Positions 17,661 through 26,377 of a stretch of DNA of 64,000 nt are shown here, piece after piece; the stretch's first letter is position 1, and every line of letters begins with the position of its first letter. A program made the translations under genes and the position numbers. Under the pieces are notes generated by a model that did no database searches, was not told the DNA's origin, and saw only the letters and a list, made by a program, of their open reading frames with translations. Source of the DNA: Dechloromonas sp. ZY10 (GTDB taxonomy: Bacteria; Pseudomonadota; Gammaproteobacteria; Burkholderiales; Rhodocyclaceae); the NCBI RefSeq assembly GCF_041378895.1, contig NZ_CP144212.1, positions 1,535,501 to 1,599,500 on the forward strand, written 5' to 3'.

Positions 17661-19475
17661 TTACTGGTCGTTGCCCGGCTTTTTGCGGAACTTGCGTTCG
17701 CCGTCGCCGCGCGGAGCGAAACCGCCGCCGGGGCGACCTTCGTCGATGCGCAGGTTGATCGGCACGCCGCGGATGCGGGTGCGCTTCAGGGCGTTGGCGG
17801 CTTCATGCGGCATGCCGGCCGGCAGTTCGACAGTGCTCGATTCCTCGTAGAGACCGATGCGGCCGATGAAGCGGCTTTCGATGCCGGCTTCGTTGGCGAT
17901 CGCGCCGACGATGTCGCGCACTTCGACGCCATGTTCCCGACCCACGTCAATCCGGTAGCGGACCATATCGCCGGCCGGTGCCGGACGGGCCGGGCGGTCT
18001 TCGCGCCGCGGACGTTCGCCCCGGTCTTCGAAACGCGGACGTTCGCCGTCGCGTTCGAAGCGCGGCTTGCGCTCGCCGCGGTCGCCGAAGCTGGCCGGAC
18101 GGCGGTCGTTGCTGCGGTCGTTGCGGTCGAAGGCGCGCGGCGGCGGGGGGTCTTCGCCGGCGACCTGCAGCGGCTTGCCTTCCTGCGCCATCATCGCCAG
18201 TGCCGCAGCGACTTCCTCGGCCCCGACGTTATGTTCTTCGCAAATCTGGGCGACGATGTTGCTGAAGAAGTCGAGACCTTCCGCATTCATCACTTCGGCA
18301 ATCTTTTCCTTGAAGGCAGTAACCCGTTTGTTGGTGACGTCGGCGCGCGACGGCAGGGTCAGCGGAGCGATCGGCTGGCGGGTGGCGCGCTCGATGGTGC
18401 GCAGCATGCGGATTTCGCGCGGCGCGACGAACAGGATCGCGTTGCCGTTGCGGCCGGCACGGCCGGTGCGGCCGATACGGTGCACGTAGGCTTCGGTGTC
18501 GTAGGGAATGTCGTAGTTCACGACGTGGCTGACACGCGGCACGTCGATGCCACGGGCGGCGACGTCGGTGGCGATGACGATGTCGAGAGCGCCGGACTTC
18601 AGCTGCTCGATCACGCGCTCGCGCATCTGTTGGTTGAGGTCGCCATTCAGCGCAGCGGCGGCATAGCCACGGGCGTTGAGCTTGTCGGCGAGTTCGACGG
18701 TGGCGGTTTTGGTACGGACGAAGATGATCGCTGCGTCGAAATCGTCCTCGACTTCGAGAATGCGGGTCAGCGCGTCGAGCTTGTGCATGCCGGAGACCTG
18801 CCAGTAAACCTGGCGGATCGCGGCGACGGTGGTGGTGGCAGCCTTGATCTTGATTTCGCGCGGTTCGACCAGGTATTTCTGGGCCACGCGGCGAATTTGT
18901 TCCGGCATGGTCGCCGAGAACAGCGCGGTCTGGTGCTCGTCAGGGGTGTGTTCGAGAATCCACTCGACATCGTCGATGAAGCCCATGCGCAGCATTTCGT
19001 CGGCTTCGTCGAGGACCAGGGTCTTCAGGCTGTCGAGGTTGAGCGTCTTGCGCTCAAGGTGATCCATGACCCGGCCCGGCGTACCGACGATGACGTGGGC
19101 GCCGCGTGCCAGCTGCTTCAACTGGATGGTGTAGCTCTGGCCGCCGTAGATCGGCAGCACGTGGAAGCCGGGCAGGTTCTTGGCATAGCTCTGGAGGGCT
19201 TCGGCGACCTGGATCGCGAGTTCGCGGGTCGGGGTCAGGATCAGTGCCTGCGGTTTGTTGACCTTGATGTCGATGGTTTCCATCAGCGGCAGCGCGAAGG
19301 CGGCGGTCTTGCCGGTGCCGGTCTGCGCCATGCCGAGGATGTCGTGACCGTCAAGCAGGATGGGGATGCATTGTGCCTGGATCGGCGAGGGAGTTTCGTA
19401 ACCGATTTCGGAGAGGGTTTTCAGCAGCGATTCGCTGAGGCCGAGATCGGCAAAGCTTTCGACGGGAGTCGTCAT
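17661..19475 (-). CDS. deaD: DEAD-box RNA helicase DeaD/CsdA
   Basis: A 604-aa ATP-dependent RNA helicase for ribosome assembly and mRNA unwinding at low temperature. It has the Q motif (GYETPSPIQAQCIP), motif I AQTGTGKT, motif Ia PTRELAIQV, motif II DEAD, motif III SAT and motif VI HRIGRTGRAGR. A DeaD-type C-terminal RNA-binding domain follows (about 485-570, RYRIDVGREHGVEVRDIVGA). It is split from the core by an Arg/Asp/Glu-rich low-complexity linker. The roughly 235-bp upstream gap (19476-19711) has a hairpin (GCCCGC-TCAA-GCGGGC, near 19545-19560) and could hold a long regulated leader, as known for this gene family; I see no gene there. Confidence 0.96.
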   Translation of the reverse strand: MTTPVESFADLGLSESLLKTLSEIGYETPSPIQAQCIPILLDGHDILGMAQTGTGKTAAFALPLMETIDIKVNKPQALILTPTRELAIQVAEALQSYAKNLPGFHVLPIYGGQSYTIQLKQLARGAHVIVGTPGRVMDHLERKTLNLDSLKTLVLDEADEMLRMGFIDDVEWILEHTPDEHQTALFSATMPEQIRRVAQKYLVEPREIKIKAATTTVAAIRQVYWQVSGMHKLDALTRILEVEDDFDAAIIFVRTKTATVELADKLNARGYAAAALNGDLNQQMRERVIEQLKSGALDIVIATDVAARGIDVPRVSHVVNYDIPYDTEAYVHRIGRTGRAGRNGNAILFVAPREIRMLRTIERATRQPIAPLTLPSRADVTNKRVTAFKEKIAEVMNAEGLDFFSNIVAQICEEHNVGAEEVAAALAMMAQEGKPLQVAGEDPPPPRAFDRNDRSNDRRPASFGDRGERKPRFERDGERPRFEDRGERPRREDRPARPAPAGDMVRYRIDVGREHGVEVRDIVGAIANEAGIESRFIGRIGLYEESSTVELPAGMPHEAANALKRTRIRGVPINLRIDEGRPGGGFAPRGDGERKFRKKPGNDQ

Positions 19476-19711
19476 CTGTGTTTCCTTTCAGCACGACGAC
19501 GACCACGGCCCGCTTCGATGAAGGGCGGTGGTCGGTGCGCACAAGGCCCGCTCAAGCGGGCGTCCTGGGTGACCCCGACGCAGCCATGCCGGGGAGCGAA
19601 TAATCATTACTTCAATGGGTAAATGCGGGTAGAACCTGCTCAAAAACCTGTGATACCGGCGGCTGCGCGGAATGACTGCGGGCGAAACATCAACGCATTG
19701 AACTGATTATT

Positions 19712-20257
19712 CTACATTTTTTTTGCCAGCGCGGCTAGCTCTGCGGCAGAAAACCCGGCTTGCAGGCGGGCCGCGTCATTCATCGGCGCTTGTGGCCACG
19801 GGGCGCGGTAGTGCAGCAGCAGTTGGCGGTAATGCGCTTCCGGTTCCAGCCCGGCGGTGGCGCACAGGTGGCGGAACCAGCGGTCGCCGAGGCCGACGTG
19901 GCCGATTTCGTCGCGCAGGATGATGTCGAGGGCGAGGGCGCTGGCCTCGTCGCCAGCCTCTTCCAGGCGTTGCTGGATCGGCGGCGTCGCGTCAAGGCCG
20001 CGTGCTTCGAGCAGACGGGGAATCAGCGCCATCCGGGTGAGTGGATCGTGCGCAGTCTTTTCGGCCATCTCCCACAGCCCGGCGTGTGCCGGAAAATCGC
20101 CGTAGTCGTGATTCAGCGACTGCAGACGGGTGCGCAGCAGTTCGAAGTGCATGGCCTCTTCGGCGGCGACTTCGATCCAGTCGGCGTAGTACTCGCGTGG
20201 CAATTGCGGGAAGGTGCCGGCCGGAAAGCGGACGATGTGGTCGAGCGCCAGGTTGAT
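19712..20257 (-). pseudogene. Host DUF455 ferritin-like gene, 3' fragment cut by the island
   Basis: The C-terminal ~180 codons of a DUF455 (ferritin-like fold) gene. In frame from the attachment core it reads INLALDHIVRFPAG and then contains EEAMHF and RDEIGHVGLG, likely metal ligands. It lacks the N-terminus and a start codon: just inside the island the frame hits TAA. The missing 5' part lies 28.9 kb away at 49168-49433. Joining the two at TTGAT restores an uninterrupted frame (HIEFTAI-NLALDHI). It cannot make a full di-metal site on its own and is presumably dead. Confidence 0.92.
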
Positions 20258-20273
20258 AGTTTATAATGAATGT
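20246..20273. other. attL: left attachment site of the integrated element
   Basis: Composite site made of the host half (CGCCAGGT) and the element half (TGATAGTTTATAATGAATGT). The 5-bp core TTGAT (20253-20257) is shared with attR. The element half carries the 10-bp arm TAATGAATGT (20264-20273), which is the inverted copy of the arm in attR. Confidence 0.85.
20262..20267 (+). promoter_or_regulatory. Consensus -10 box for the recombinase, inside the attachment arm
   Basis: A perfect TATAAT lies 29 bp upstream of the recombinase ATG and overlaps the attP arm. No good -35 hexamer is seen at 17 bp in either the integrated or the circular arrangement. Integration would still change everything upstream of this box, so expression could differ between the integrated and excised states. 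Confidence 0.45.
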
Positions 20274-20296
20274 CACTTAAATGCTAAGTCTATGAA

Positions 20297-21832
20297 ATGA
20301 CGCAAGCTTTTAGCTACATTCGGTTTTCCAGCCCACAGCAGGAGATGGGGGACTCGGTTCGGCGTCAGGAAAAAAAGGCTGTTGAGTACGCTGCGCAGCA
20401 TAACTTGACTCTCGATACACGTAGCTACAGAGATCTTGGTCTCTCCGCCTGGGATAAAACAAATGTCACCAAGGGAAACTTTGGAAAGTTTCTCCTTGCG
20501 GTTGAACAGGGGAAAATTCCGAAAGGCTCTTATCTTCTCGTCGAAAGCCTTGATCGGATATCTCGTGCTGACGTTGATGATGCACTTGAGCTGCTTCTAT
20601 CTATCGTTAGAAAAGGAATTATTGTCGTTACCCTAGACGACAGGCAGGAGTATTCCAAGCAGCGAATTAAGCAAGACCACGGTATTTCTTTGATTATCTC
20701 GATTGCTCGTATGAGTCGAGCCAACGAGGAAAGCGCCAGAAAATCAGATCGGGTTCACGAGGCATGGGAAGGGCGACGTGCCGCTGGCGTGATACTGACT
20801 GGAGTGGGGCCAGCTTGGCTAAAACTCTCCGAAGACCGCAAACGCTGGATCATCCTCGAAAATAAAGCAGAGGTTGTGCGAGAAATTTTCCGATTGGCTT
20901 TGGCGGGTAACGGCTCTCCGTCCATTGCGAGAATGCTCAATAGTCGAGGGGTTCCGACGATGTTGCGCGCGGCACATTGGACTTTTGCCACCGTTGCTGC
21001 ATTGCTCAAAAATCAATCCGTATTTGGTCTCTACACTCCCAAAAAAGCCCTAAGTGCTGCGCCTATCCCAGATTATTACCCTGCAATCGTGACAGAAACG
21101 GAATTCCGCTTGGTGCAGGAAAGTATGTCTAAACGCAAATGGATCGGTGGCCGAAGTAGCCATTACGTTAATAATCTGTTCGCTGGTATCTCCTATTGTC
21201 ATGTGTGCGGCGCAAAAATGCGTGCAGTTGGCAATTCTGGTCGTCATTTGTACCTGCGTTGCCTGAACGCATACTCCAACAATGGTTGTCGCGAAGGGCG
21301 TTTCCCTTATCTGGCTGCGGAGACAGCAATCCTTCGTTTCTTGGCGGATGACCTTTCGAGGATCATGGCAACCGATAACGAGCAGGTTGATCCAGTAGTT
21401 GCTCTAGAGGCGGAAAGAACAGACCTTATCAAAAAACTGGAACGGCTTGTGACCGCCCTAGAGGAGACGGATGACTCTACTTTCGTGGCGGCACGGATAA
21501 ATGCTTTGGAAAGACAGTTACGTTCTGTCGAACAATCGATTCGCACTGCACAACCGGCCAACTATCGCCTCGATCCCGAGGAAATGAATTCGCTTTTCGA
21601 CAAACTAAAAGGGGTGGATGGCCCTATTGAGAGAGAGCTTCGTTTGCGGGTTCAGGAAACGCTTCGACGGGTGATTGAGCGCGTCGAATTTTGGTGCGAT
21701 GCCGAACACGATCGTCCGTCCGTTTCTCTTCAGTTCTACGAAGAGTACGGTGGTTACTTCGAAGCACTTGACGTTTCGCGGTATCGAGAGCAACGGGGCG
21801 GTGCCCGCATCAAAAAACGAGTTGGTAGTTAA
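20297..21832 (+). CDS. Large serine recombinase (site-specific integrase)
   Basis: A 511-aa serine integrase that should catalyse attP x attB recombination. The catalytic domain starts YIRFSSPQQ with nucleophile Ser11; LVESLDRISR (about 81-90) holds the conserved arginines. A recombinase domain follows (about 165-275). Then comes a zinc ribbon with C301, C304, C322 and C331 (CHVC ... RC ... GC) and a coiled coil at about 374-420, the element that controls direction in this family. The gene abuts attL, and the XRE regulator gene overlaps its 3' end by 4 bp on the other strand. No separate directionality factor is recognised. Confidence 0.95.
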   Translation: MTQAFSYIRFSSPQQEMGDSVRRQEKKAVEYAAQHNLTLDTRSYRDLGLSAWDKTNVTKGNFGKFLLAVEQGKIPKGSYLLVESLDRISRADVDDALELLLSIVRKGIIVVTLDDRQEYSKQRIKQDHGISLIISIARMSRANEESARKSDRVHEAWEGRRAAGVILTGVGPAWLKLSEDRKRWIILENKAEVVREIFRLALAGNGSPSIARMLNSRGVPTMLRAAHWTFATVAALLKNQSVFGLYTPKKALSAAPIPDYYPAIVTETEFRLVQESMSKRKWIGGRSSHYVNNLFAGISYCHVCGAKMRAVGNSGRHLYLRCLNAYSNNGCREGRFPYLAAETAILRFLADDLSRIMATDNEQVDPVVALEAERTDLIKKLERLVTALEETDDSTFVAARINALERQLRSVEQSIRTAQPANYRLDPEEMNSLFDKLKGVDGPIERELRLRVQETLRRVIERVEFWCDAEHDRPSVSLQFYEEYGGYFEALDVSRYREQRGGARIKKRVGS

Positions 21833-22074
21833 GGCTGCTGATTACCTTCTGCGCGGAGCAAATCGACGACAGAAACGCCCAACGCAATCGCAACCTTATG
21901 CAGTACCAACAAGGACGGATTGATTACTGACCGTTCGATCTGGCTGACATAGGTGCGATCAATCTCTGCATCGAAGGCTAACTGCTCCTGAGACACCTTC
22001 CGTGCACGCCTAACCCTACGGACATTAGCCGCAAGGGTCTGGCATAGCTGGTCGAATTCGGGTGTCTGTCTCAC
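21829..22074 (-). CDS. XRE/Cro-CI-type HTH regulator
   Basis: An 81-aa single-domain DNA-binding protein. The helix-turn-helix is clear: LAANVRRVRRARKVSQEQLA, then TYVSQIERS and LVLHKVAIALGVSV. It starts at a GTG (22074). Its 3' end overlaps that of the recombinase by 4 bp in convergent orientation. It is a good candidate for controlling the recombinase or the divergent secreted-protein genes that start 70 bp away. Confidence 0.88.
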   Translation of the reverse strand: MRQTPEFDQLCQTLAANVRRVRRARKVSQEQLAFDAEIDRTYVSQIERSVINPSLLVLHKVAIALGVSVVDLLRAEGNQQP

Positions 22075-22144
22075 CAGCCGAGAATGGCTGTATTGAGATT
22101 ATCAATCCACGGAATATTTTCTACAAAATTGCTTTAGGGGTACT

Positions 22145-23020
22145 ATGAAACCCTCATGTCATGGAGGGTTTCAAGTGGTACGTCGTGAGCCGATTCTTGC
22201 GTTGATCGCAGTAGCAACAGGTATTTTCTTTCCCACTTCCAGTTATTCGACCCCCGCAGTTGTGCAGCCTGATCAGGCCTATGCATGCACCTCGTTAACG
22301 CGACAACCTGACAGCCTCAACTATGTTGAACGTCTCTTTGCCAAGGATGGGACGTACCTCTTTGCATGGAGCCGGACTGAAGGTGTCAAGAACGCTATTA
22401 CCCAGCGGCGTGGAGAGCATGGCGAGTGGGTCTCTTTTGGCCGGTGGAAGGTAATACCCAAGGCAGATGGTGGCTCAACACTCGAAGTGTCGGAGGATGT
22501 CCGCTATCGCTATTCGGATCGCTCTTGGCACCTTCCGCAGGACTCCACCCAACCTGATCGCGCATTTGTTACGGAAACTGTGTCCTTGAATGCCGGCGGA
22601 AACGGATTCGATTCAAAAGTTGGCGGTCGAGACTACTTCACCTGCGCCAAGCGCCCTGACCTGACTGCGGATAAATTGGAGTTGTGGCGGAACGTCATGC
22701 CTCAGGCAATCGAGGCAAAAAATAGCTTGGGGCAACGGGTATCCAATCAACGGCAAGTAGCTGCTGCACGTGATACGGCGCAGCGAGATCGCTATCCCGG
22801 TATGAATCCTCAACATGTCGCCGAGCAGGAACTCATGCAGTTGCAGCGACGGATTGTCGAGAACGAGGCTCAAGGACTTCCTCCCAAGTGCCAAGCGCAT
22901 TACTCATCACTCAAGCATTTTTATACGAGTTCTCAGCAGTACATTTCCGTGGGCAACTATAGGGATGCAGCGAATATCGCCAGAGTGGGGATAGATCGGC
23001 AAGCTCAGGGTTGCCCCTAA
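22145..23020 (+). CDS. Exported hypothetical protein
   Basis: A 291-aa protein of unknown family. A hydrophobic segment near residues 17-34 (ILALIAVATGIFFPTSS) preceded by Arg suggests a signal peptide; the mature part has few cysteines (CTS, FTC, PPKC, GCP) that could form disulfides. It looks like a periplasmic or surface protein. It is the first of three or four closely spaced genes (gap 12 bp, then overlaps) ending in a serine hydrolase, so a shared envelope role is plausible. I do not recognise a function. Confidence 0.7.
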   Translation: MKPSCHGGFQVVRREPILALIAVATGIFFPTSSYSTPAVVQPDQAYACTSLTRQPDSLNYVERLFAKDGTYLFAWSRTEGVKNAITQRRGEHGEWVSFGRWKVIPKADGGSTLEVSEDVRYRYSDRSWHLPQDSTQPDRAFVTETVSLNAGGNGFDSKVGGRDYFTCAKRPDLTADKLELWRNVMPQAIEAKNSLGQRVSNQRQVAAARDTAQRDRYPGMNPQHVAEQELMQLQRRIVENEAQGLPPKCQAHYSSLKHFYTSSQQYISVGNYRDAANIARVGIDRQAQGCP

Positions 23021-23032
23021 GGCGTTTCGCAC

Positions 23033-23296
23033 ATGGGCATCTTTACCTACTTTATAGCCATTGCGATTGGCATCTTTGCGCAGAAGGTGCGGGGGCGAAA
23101 TGGATTGGCTTGGGGGGCTGGAACTTTGATGGCCATAAGCCTCGGCCACATCTACATTCAATTGGCTGGCGGCAGCGAATGGGTTTGGACGATTGTCGTA
23201 TCTACAGCGGTAGTTTTGCTGTTGGTCGGCTTGAACCACGGAAAGCGGGGCGCAACGGAAACTGCTGCCTGTCGTATCAGCACTAATGAAAAATAG
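23033..23296 (+). CDS. Small inner-membrane protein
   Basis: An 87-aa protein with three hydrophobic stretches: about 2-17 (GIFTYFIAIAIGIFAQ), 26-43 (AWGAGTLMAISLGHIYI) and 50-66 (VWTIVVSTAVVLLLVGL). It starts 12 bp after the preceding gene and its end overlaps the start of the serine hydrolase gene by 11 bp, so it belongs to the same transcription unit. No family is recognised. Confidence 0.6.
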   Translation: MGIFTYFIAIAIGIFAQKVRGRNGLAWGAGTLMAISLGHIYIQLAGGSEWVWTIVVSTAVVLLLVGLNHGKRGATETAACRISTNEK

Positions 23297-24341
23297 CCCT
23301 ATCAAATCGCTGGCGCTGTGGCTTCTTCTCGTCGCAGCCAATCAAGCTGCTGCTGACACTTGCCCAGGCAAACAATGGGAAGTTACGCCGCCTTCATCGT
23401 CGGGCTGGTCGGAACAGCAACTGGGCGAGTTGGAAAAGGTCCTCAAGTCACTCGATACCACGGCGTTGGTCGTTGCCCACAAAGGCAAAATTGTTTTCGA
23501 GTACGGGCGTGTCAGTTCGTCGATGAACATCCATTCTGCACGGAAAAGCATGATGAGCATCCTGTACGGCATTGCCTCGGATAAGGGGCAAGCCAAGCTG
23601 GAGGCTACGGTCGGTGAATTGGGGATTGACGACAGGCAAGGGCTGACGGAAGTCGAGAAAACGGCGACGGTCAAGAACCTGCTGGAAGCGCGTTCCTGTA
23701 TCTACCATGAGGCGGAATATGAAACTGATGGGATGAAGGCCAAGCGGCCAGTCCGCCATTCCTGCAAGCCCGGTGAGCAGTGGTACTACAACAACTGGGA
23801 TTTCAACGCGCTGGGTACTGCCTATCAGAAACAGACCGGCAAAACGGTATTTGACGGCTTTAACGATGAGCTGGCAAAGCCCTTGGGGTTCGAGAACTTC
23901 AATCCGTTTTTCGACACGAAGTTTGTCGGCGGGGCAACGTCACGTCATCCGGCCTACACCATCAAATTATCGGCCCATGACTTTGCGCGGGTCGGTCTGC
24001 TGATGAGCCGTAACGGCAATTGGTGCGGCAAGCAGCTTGTATCACCATCATGGGTGGCTGATAGCACGACGACCATTTCGGCAACGGATCGCGGGGCATC
24101 GGTCGGCTATGGCTACCTTTGGTGGACCAGCACCAACAACACGCAATTCAATTACAAGTTTCCCAGCAAGGTATTCAGTGCTCGCGGCCATCTTGGACAG
24201 TTTTTGCTGGTGGAGCCGGATGCTGACTTGGTGATTGCTCACCTGACGGATGGCGACTTGAAGCTGAAACGCCAGGTGTCGAGTACGGAATTTGGCAGGA
24301 TCGTGAAGGCTACTATGGCGGCTATGCCGCAGAGCAAATGA
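23286..24341 (+). CDS. Exported beta-lactamase-fold serine hydrolase
   Basis: A 351-aa protein with a signal peptide (cleavage near QAAADTCPG). It belongs to the class C beta-lactamase/EstB-like serine hydrolases. The catalytic set is visible: S84-A-R-K87 (SxxK), Y168-N-N170 (YxN) and H302-L-G304 in the position of KTG. Extra cysteines (C26, C138, C160, C247) may form disulfides in the periplasm. The substrate may be a peptide, an ester or a polymer; beta-lactam hydrolysis cannot be assumed. It closes the small secreted-protein cluster. Confidence 0.88.
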   Translation: MKNSPIKSLALWLLLVAANQAAADTCPGKQWEVTPPSSSGWSEQQLGELEKVLKSLDTTALVVAHKGKIVFEYGRVSSSMNIHSARKSMMSILYGIASDKGQAKLEATVGELGIDDRQGLTEVEKTATVKNLLEARSCIYHEAEYETDGMKAKRPVRHSCKPGEQWYYNNWDFNALGTAYQKQTGKTVFDGFNDELAKPLGFENFNPFFDTKFVGGATSRHPAYTIKLSAHDFARVGLLMSRNGNWCGKQLVSPSWVADSTTTISATDRGASVGYGYLWWTSTNNTQFNYKFPSKVFSARGHLGQFLLVEPDADLVIAHLTDGDLKLKRQVSSTEFGRIVKATMAAMPQSK

Positions 24342-24502
24342 CTCTCAACATAGTATCCATCGGGCCTTCGCAAGTTTTCGATTCCTTGGCGAATCTAGCC
24401 TACTTGGTGAGTGACCGGATCGATCTCTCGGCCACTGGCAGTTCGTCGGCCAAAGCCGCCATTCAAAGTTTTTGCACTATTCGGCTGATTTCGTTCTCAT
24501 AG
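24338..24502 (+). CDS. Possible 54-aa coupled small ORF
   Basis: An ATG overlaps the stop of the serine hydrolase gene (ATGA) and opens a 54-codon frame, MTLNIVSIGPSQVF and onward, ending at 24502. The overlap and the lack of any other feature in this gap suggest a translationally coupled gene, but it has no recognised family and could be chance. Confidence 0.25.
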   Translation: MTLNIVSIGPSQVFDSLANLAYLVSDRIDLSATGSSSAKAAIQSFCTIRLISFS

Positions 24503-24541
24503 AAGACGCTCAAAATTGCCTACCGATTTAGGGGCGATTCA

Positions 24542-26179
24542 CTACTGAGTCCGAATGATATTGAAGCTTTTAGCCCGGAATAGGGTGTTGGCTGAAGAAG
24601 ATACCAGGAGCCCAGCCAAGACAGCATCTGAATGTTTCAAGATTTTGCCGAAACCTAAGGAAGACCTATGCTGTTGCAGCACGGAATCCAGCACAGCTTT
24701 CGACAAATGGAGGTCGTCCGCTAATACAGGAATGATCTTCTCCGTCGCCTCCCCAAGAACGTCCACAATGTTGTAGGGGCGTAAGCCATGCTCTCTGGAA
24801 TGCGTCCAAACCTCTTGCAAGGTATGAGCGTCGGTCGACGAAATCAGATGTTCAATATGGGCAATTGCATCCACAATCTTAGGGAGAATTGGTTTTAACA
24901 GAGCGTTAGTTTCTAATGACCGGCGCAATGTAAGATCGAGAGGCAATGAGTGAATGTTCTTTGAGTCACCAAAGTAAAACTTGATGCTCCAGGAAGGCGT
25001 GCCCTCCTCTATGTGGTTCGCCAATTCAAACCTGACCCCACTCTTGAACCGCAGGTGAGGGATGGCAGCCCTAAATCTCCGGTTTACAGGATATGAACCT
25101 CCGACACTGTCAGGGCGGCTATATGGCGGTGGCTCAAACGGAGGGCAAAACGCTTGTATGCCTTCCTCTGGAGTAAGCACCGATTCGGCCGTAATGCCTC
25201 GCATTGCTTGTGCCACGTAATAAGTGAAAAGCGGCGGAATCGCATTGCCAATCATCTTGAGCTTTTGCGGATAGGTGTCACCATAGAACTGATAGGTGAT
25301 AGGAAATCCCTGTAGACACCCTCTTTCCCTGACAGTAAGGCGCCGAAAACGTCCCTTTTTCTCTGGCGCCTCTATGACAATACTTTCGCGGGACACTCGT
25401 GTGCACGTGGCGGTGATAGTCCTCGCCGTCTTATCGAGCGGGTCAGGGAAGGCCATGTTGTTATATACGGGGTGAAAAATCTTCATATCCCGATTCATGC
25501 GCTCCTCTTCCTCCGACAGAAACTCCTCAATCGAATGGTCAAGAACCTTGAGCGCCGGAAGGCTTATCCCGTAGATAGGGTCATGAACGACACCTGACGA
25601 CATTGATCTAATCACATCACCTAACGTTCGGGCCTTGGTGTGGGCTCTGTAGGCATATAAAAGGTCGAAATCAAAATTGCCGGCAATGCAGCGCCGCCGT
25701 CGTTGAGGGAGTCCCCATTCGCACATATCGACAACCTTGATGGTGGGTGTGAGGTGCGCAAATTTCTCCAATCGCCCCCCGGGCTGCAACTCATGCGCGA
25801 TGATGGATGCCACGCGAGGGACGTTTTCCATTCCCCACCACTTAGGCTTTACGTGGTCCACAATGCTCAAGAATTTTTCAATGTCCTTAAGACCGTCCTC
25901 AATATCACCGTTTCCCCCTCGGTTGGAGTAGGAGAATTGAGTGCAGGGCGGGCTACCGACCACGATGTCCACATCATTAGGCAAGCTGTCGAGATTCAAC
26001 TGTCGAATGTCCAGCTCTGCCGCCAAATGGAGGTTGTTCTTGTGATTTGTACGGTTAGCCTTGTCCCACCATTCATAAGAGGCAATCACCTCAATCCCTG
26101 ACATTTTTAGCCCAAGCGACCACCCGCCAATTCCGGAGTAGAAATCGATCGCCCGCAACTTGCTCTTTTTGCTAACCAT
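24542..26179 (-). CDS. DNA C5-cytosine methyltransferase with C-terminal extension (DruM-like)
   Basis: A C5-methyltransferase. Motif I is DFYSGIGGW (about 12-20), motif IV is GSPPCTQFS with catalytic C79, motif VI is ENV (118-120), motif VIII is LPQRRRRCIAG, and motifs IX-X include RERGCLQGFP and IGNAIPP. I prefer the ATG at 26179, which puts motif I near the N-terminus as usual; an in-frame TTG at 26269 and an ATG at 26242 are alternatives. About 230 further residues follow motif X (RRFRAAIPHLRFKSGVRFEL and onward) and match nothing I know. It is the last gene of the five-gene operon and probably marks self DNA. Confidence 0.9.
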   Translation of the reverse strand: MVSKKSKLRAIDFYSGIGGWSLGLKMSGIEVIASYEWWDKANRTNHKNNLHLAAELDIRQLNLDSLPNDVDIVVGSPPCTQFSYSNRGGNGDIEDGLKDIEKFLSIVDHVKPKWWGMENVPRVASIIAHELQPGGRLEKFAHLTPTIKVVDMCEWGLPQRRRRCIAGNFDFDLLYAYRAHTKARTLGDVIRSMSSGVVHDPIYGISLPALKVLDHSIEEFLSEEEERMNRDMKIFHPVYNNMAFPDPLDKTARTITATCTRVSRESIVIEAPEKKGRFRRLTVRERGCLQGFPITYQFYGDTYPQKLKMIGNAIPPLFTYYVAQAMRGITAESVLTPEEGIQAFCPPFEPPPYSRPDSVGGSYPVNRRFRAAIPHLRFKSGVRFELANHIEEGTPSWSIKFYFGDSKNIHSLPLDLTLRRSLETNALLKPILPKIVDAIAHIEHLISSTDAHTLQEVWTHSREHGLRPYNIVDVLGEATEKIIPVLADDLHLSKAVLDSVLQQHRSSLGFGKILKHSDAVLAGLLVSSSANTLFRAKSFNIIRTQ

Positions 26180-26377
26180 GAATGTTTTTATGAAGTTTCC
26201 AGTAAGCCCGCCCTCAGAGAGGTTTAAAACCCCGTACCACATAGGCAAGTTTAGTTTGGAGAACAACAACTTGCTTTCTGCCGATTCCCCTTCCCTACCG
26301 ATCTGTGGCGGATGCGAGGATACACCCTCCTGGTGCTCATCTGAGGTTACTAGCCACCAAACACTCCTTTGCTCGAA

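Noticed and set aside
23286-24341. A confirmed beta-lactam resistance gene
   Set aside because: The fold and catalytic motifs are shared with esterases and peptidases; HLG replaces KTG, and no resistance can be claimed.
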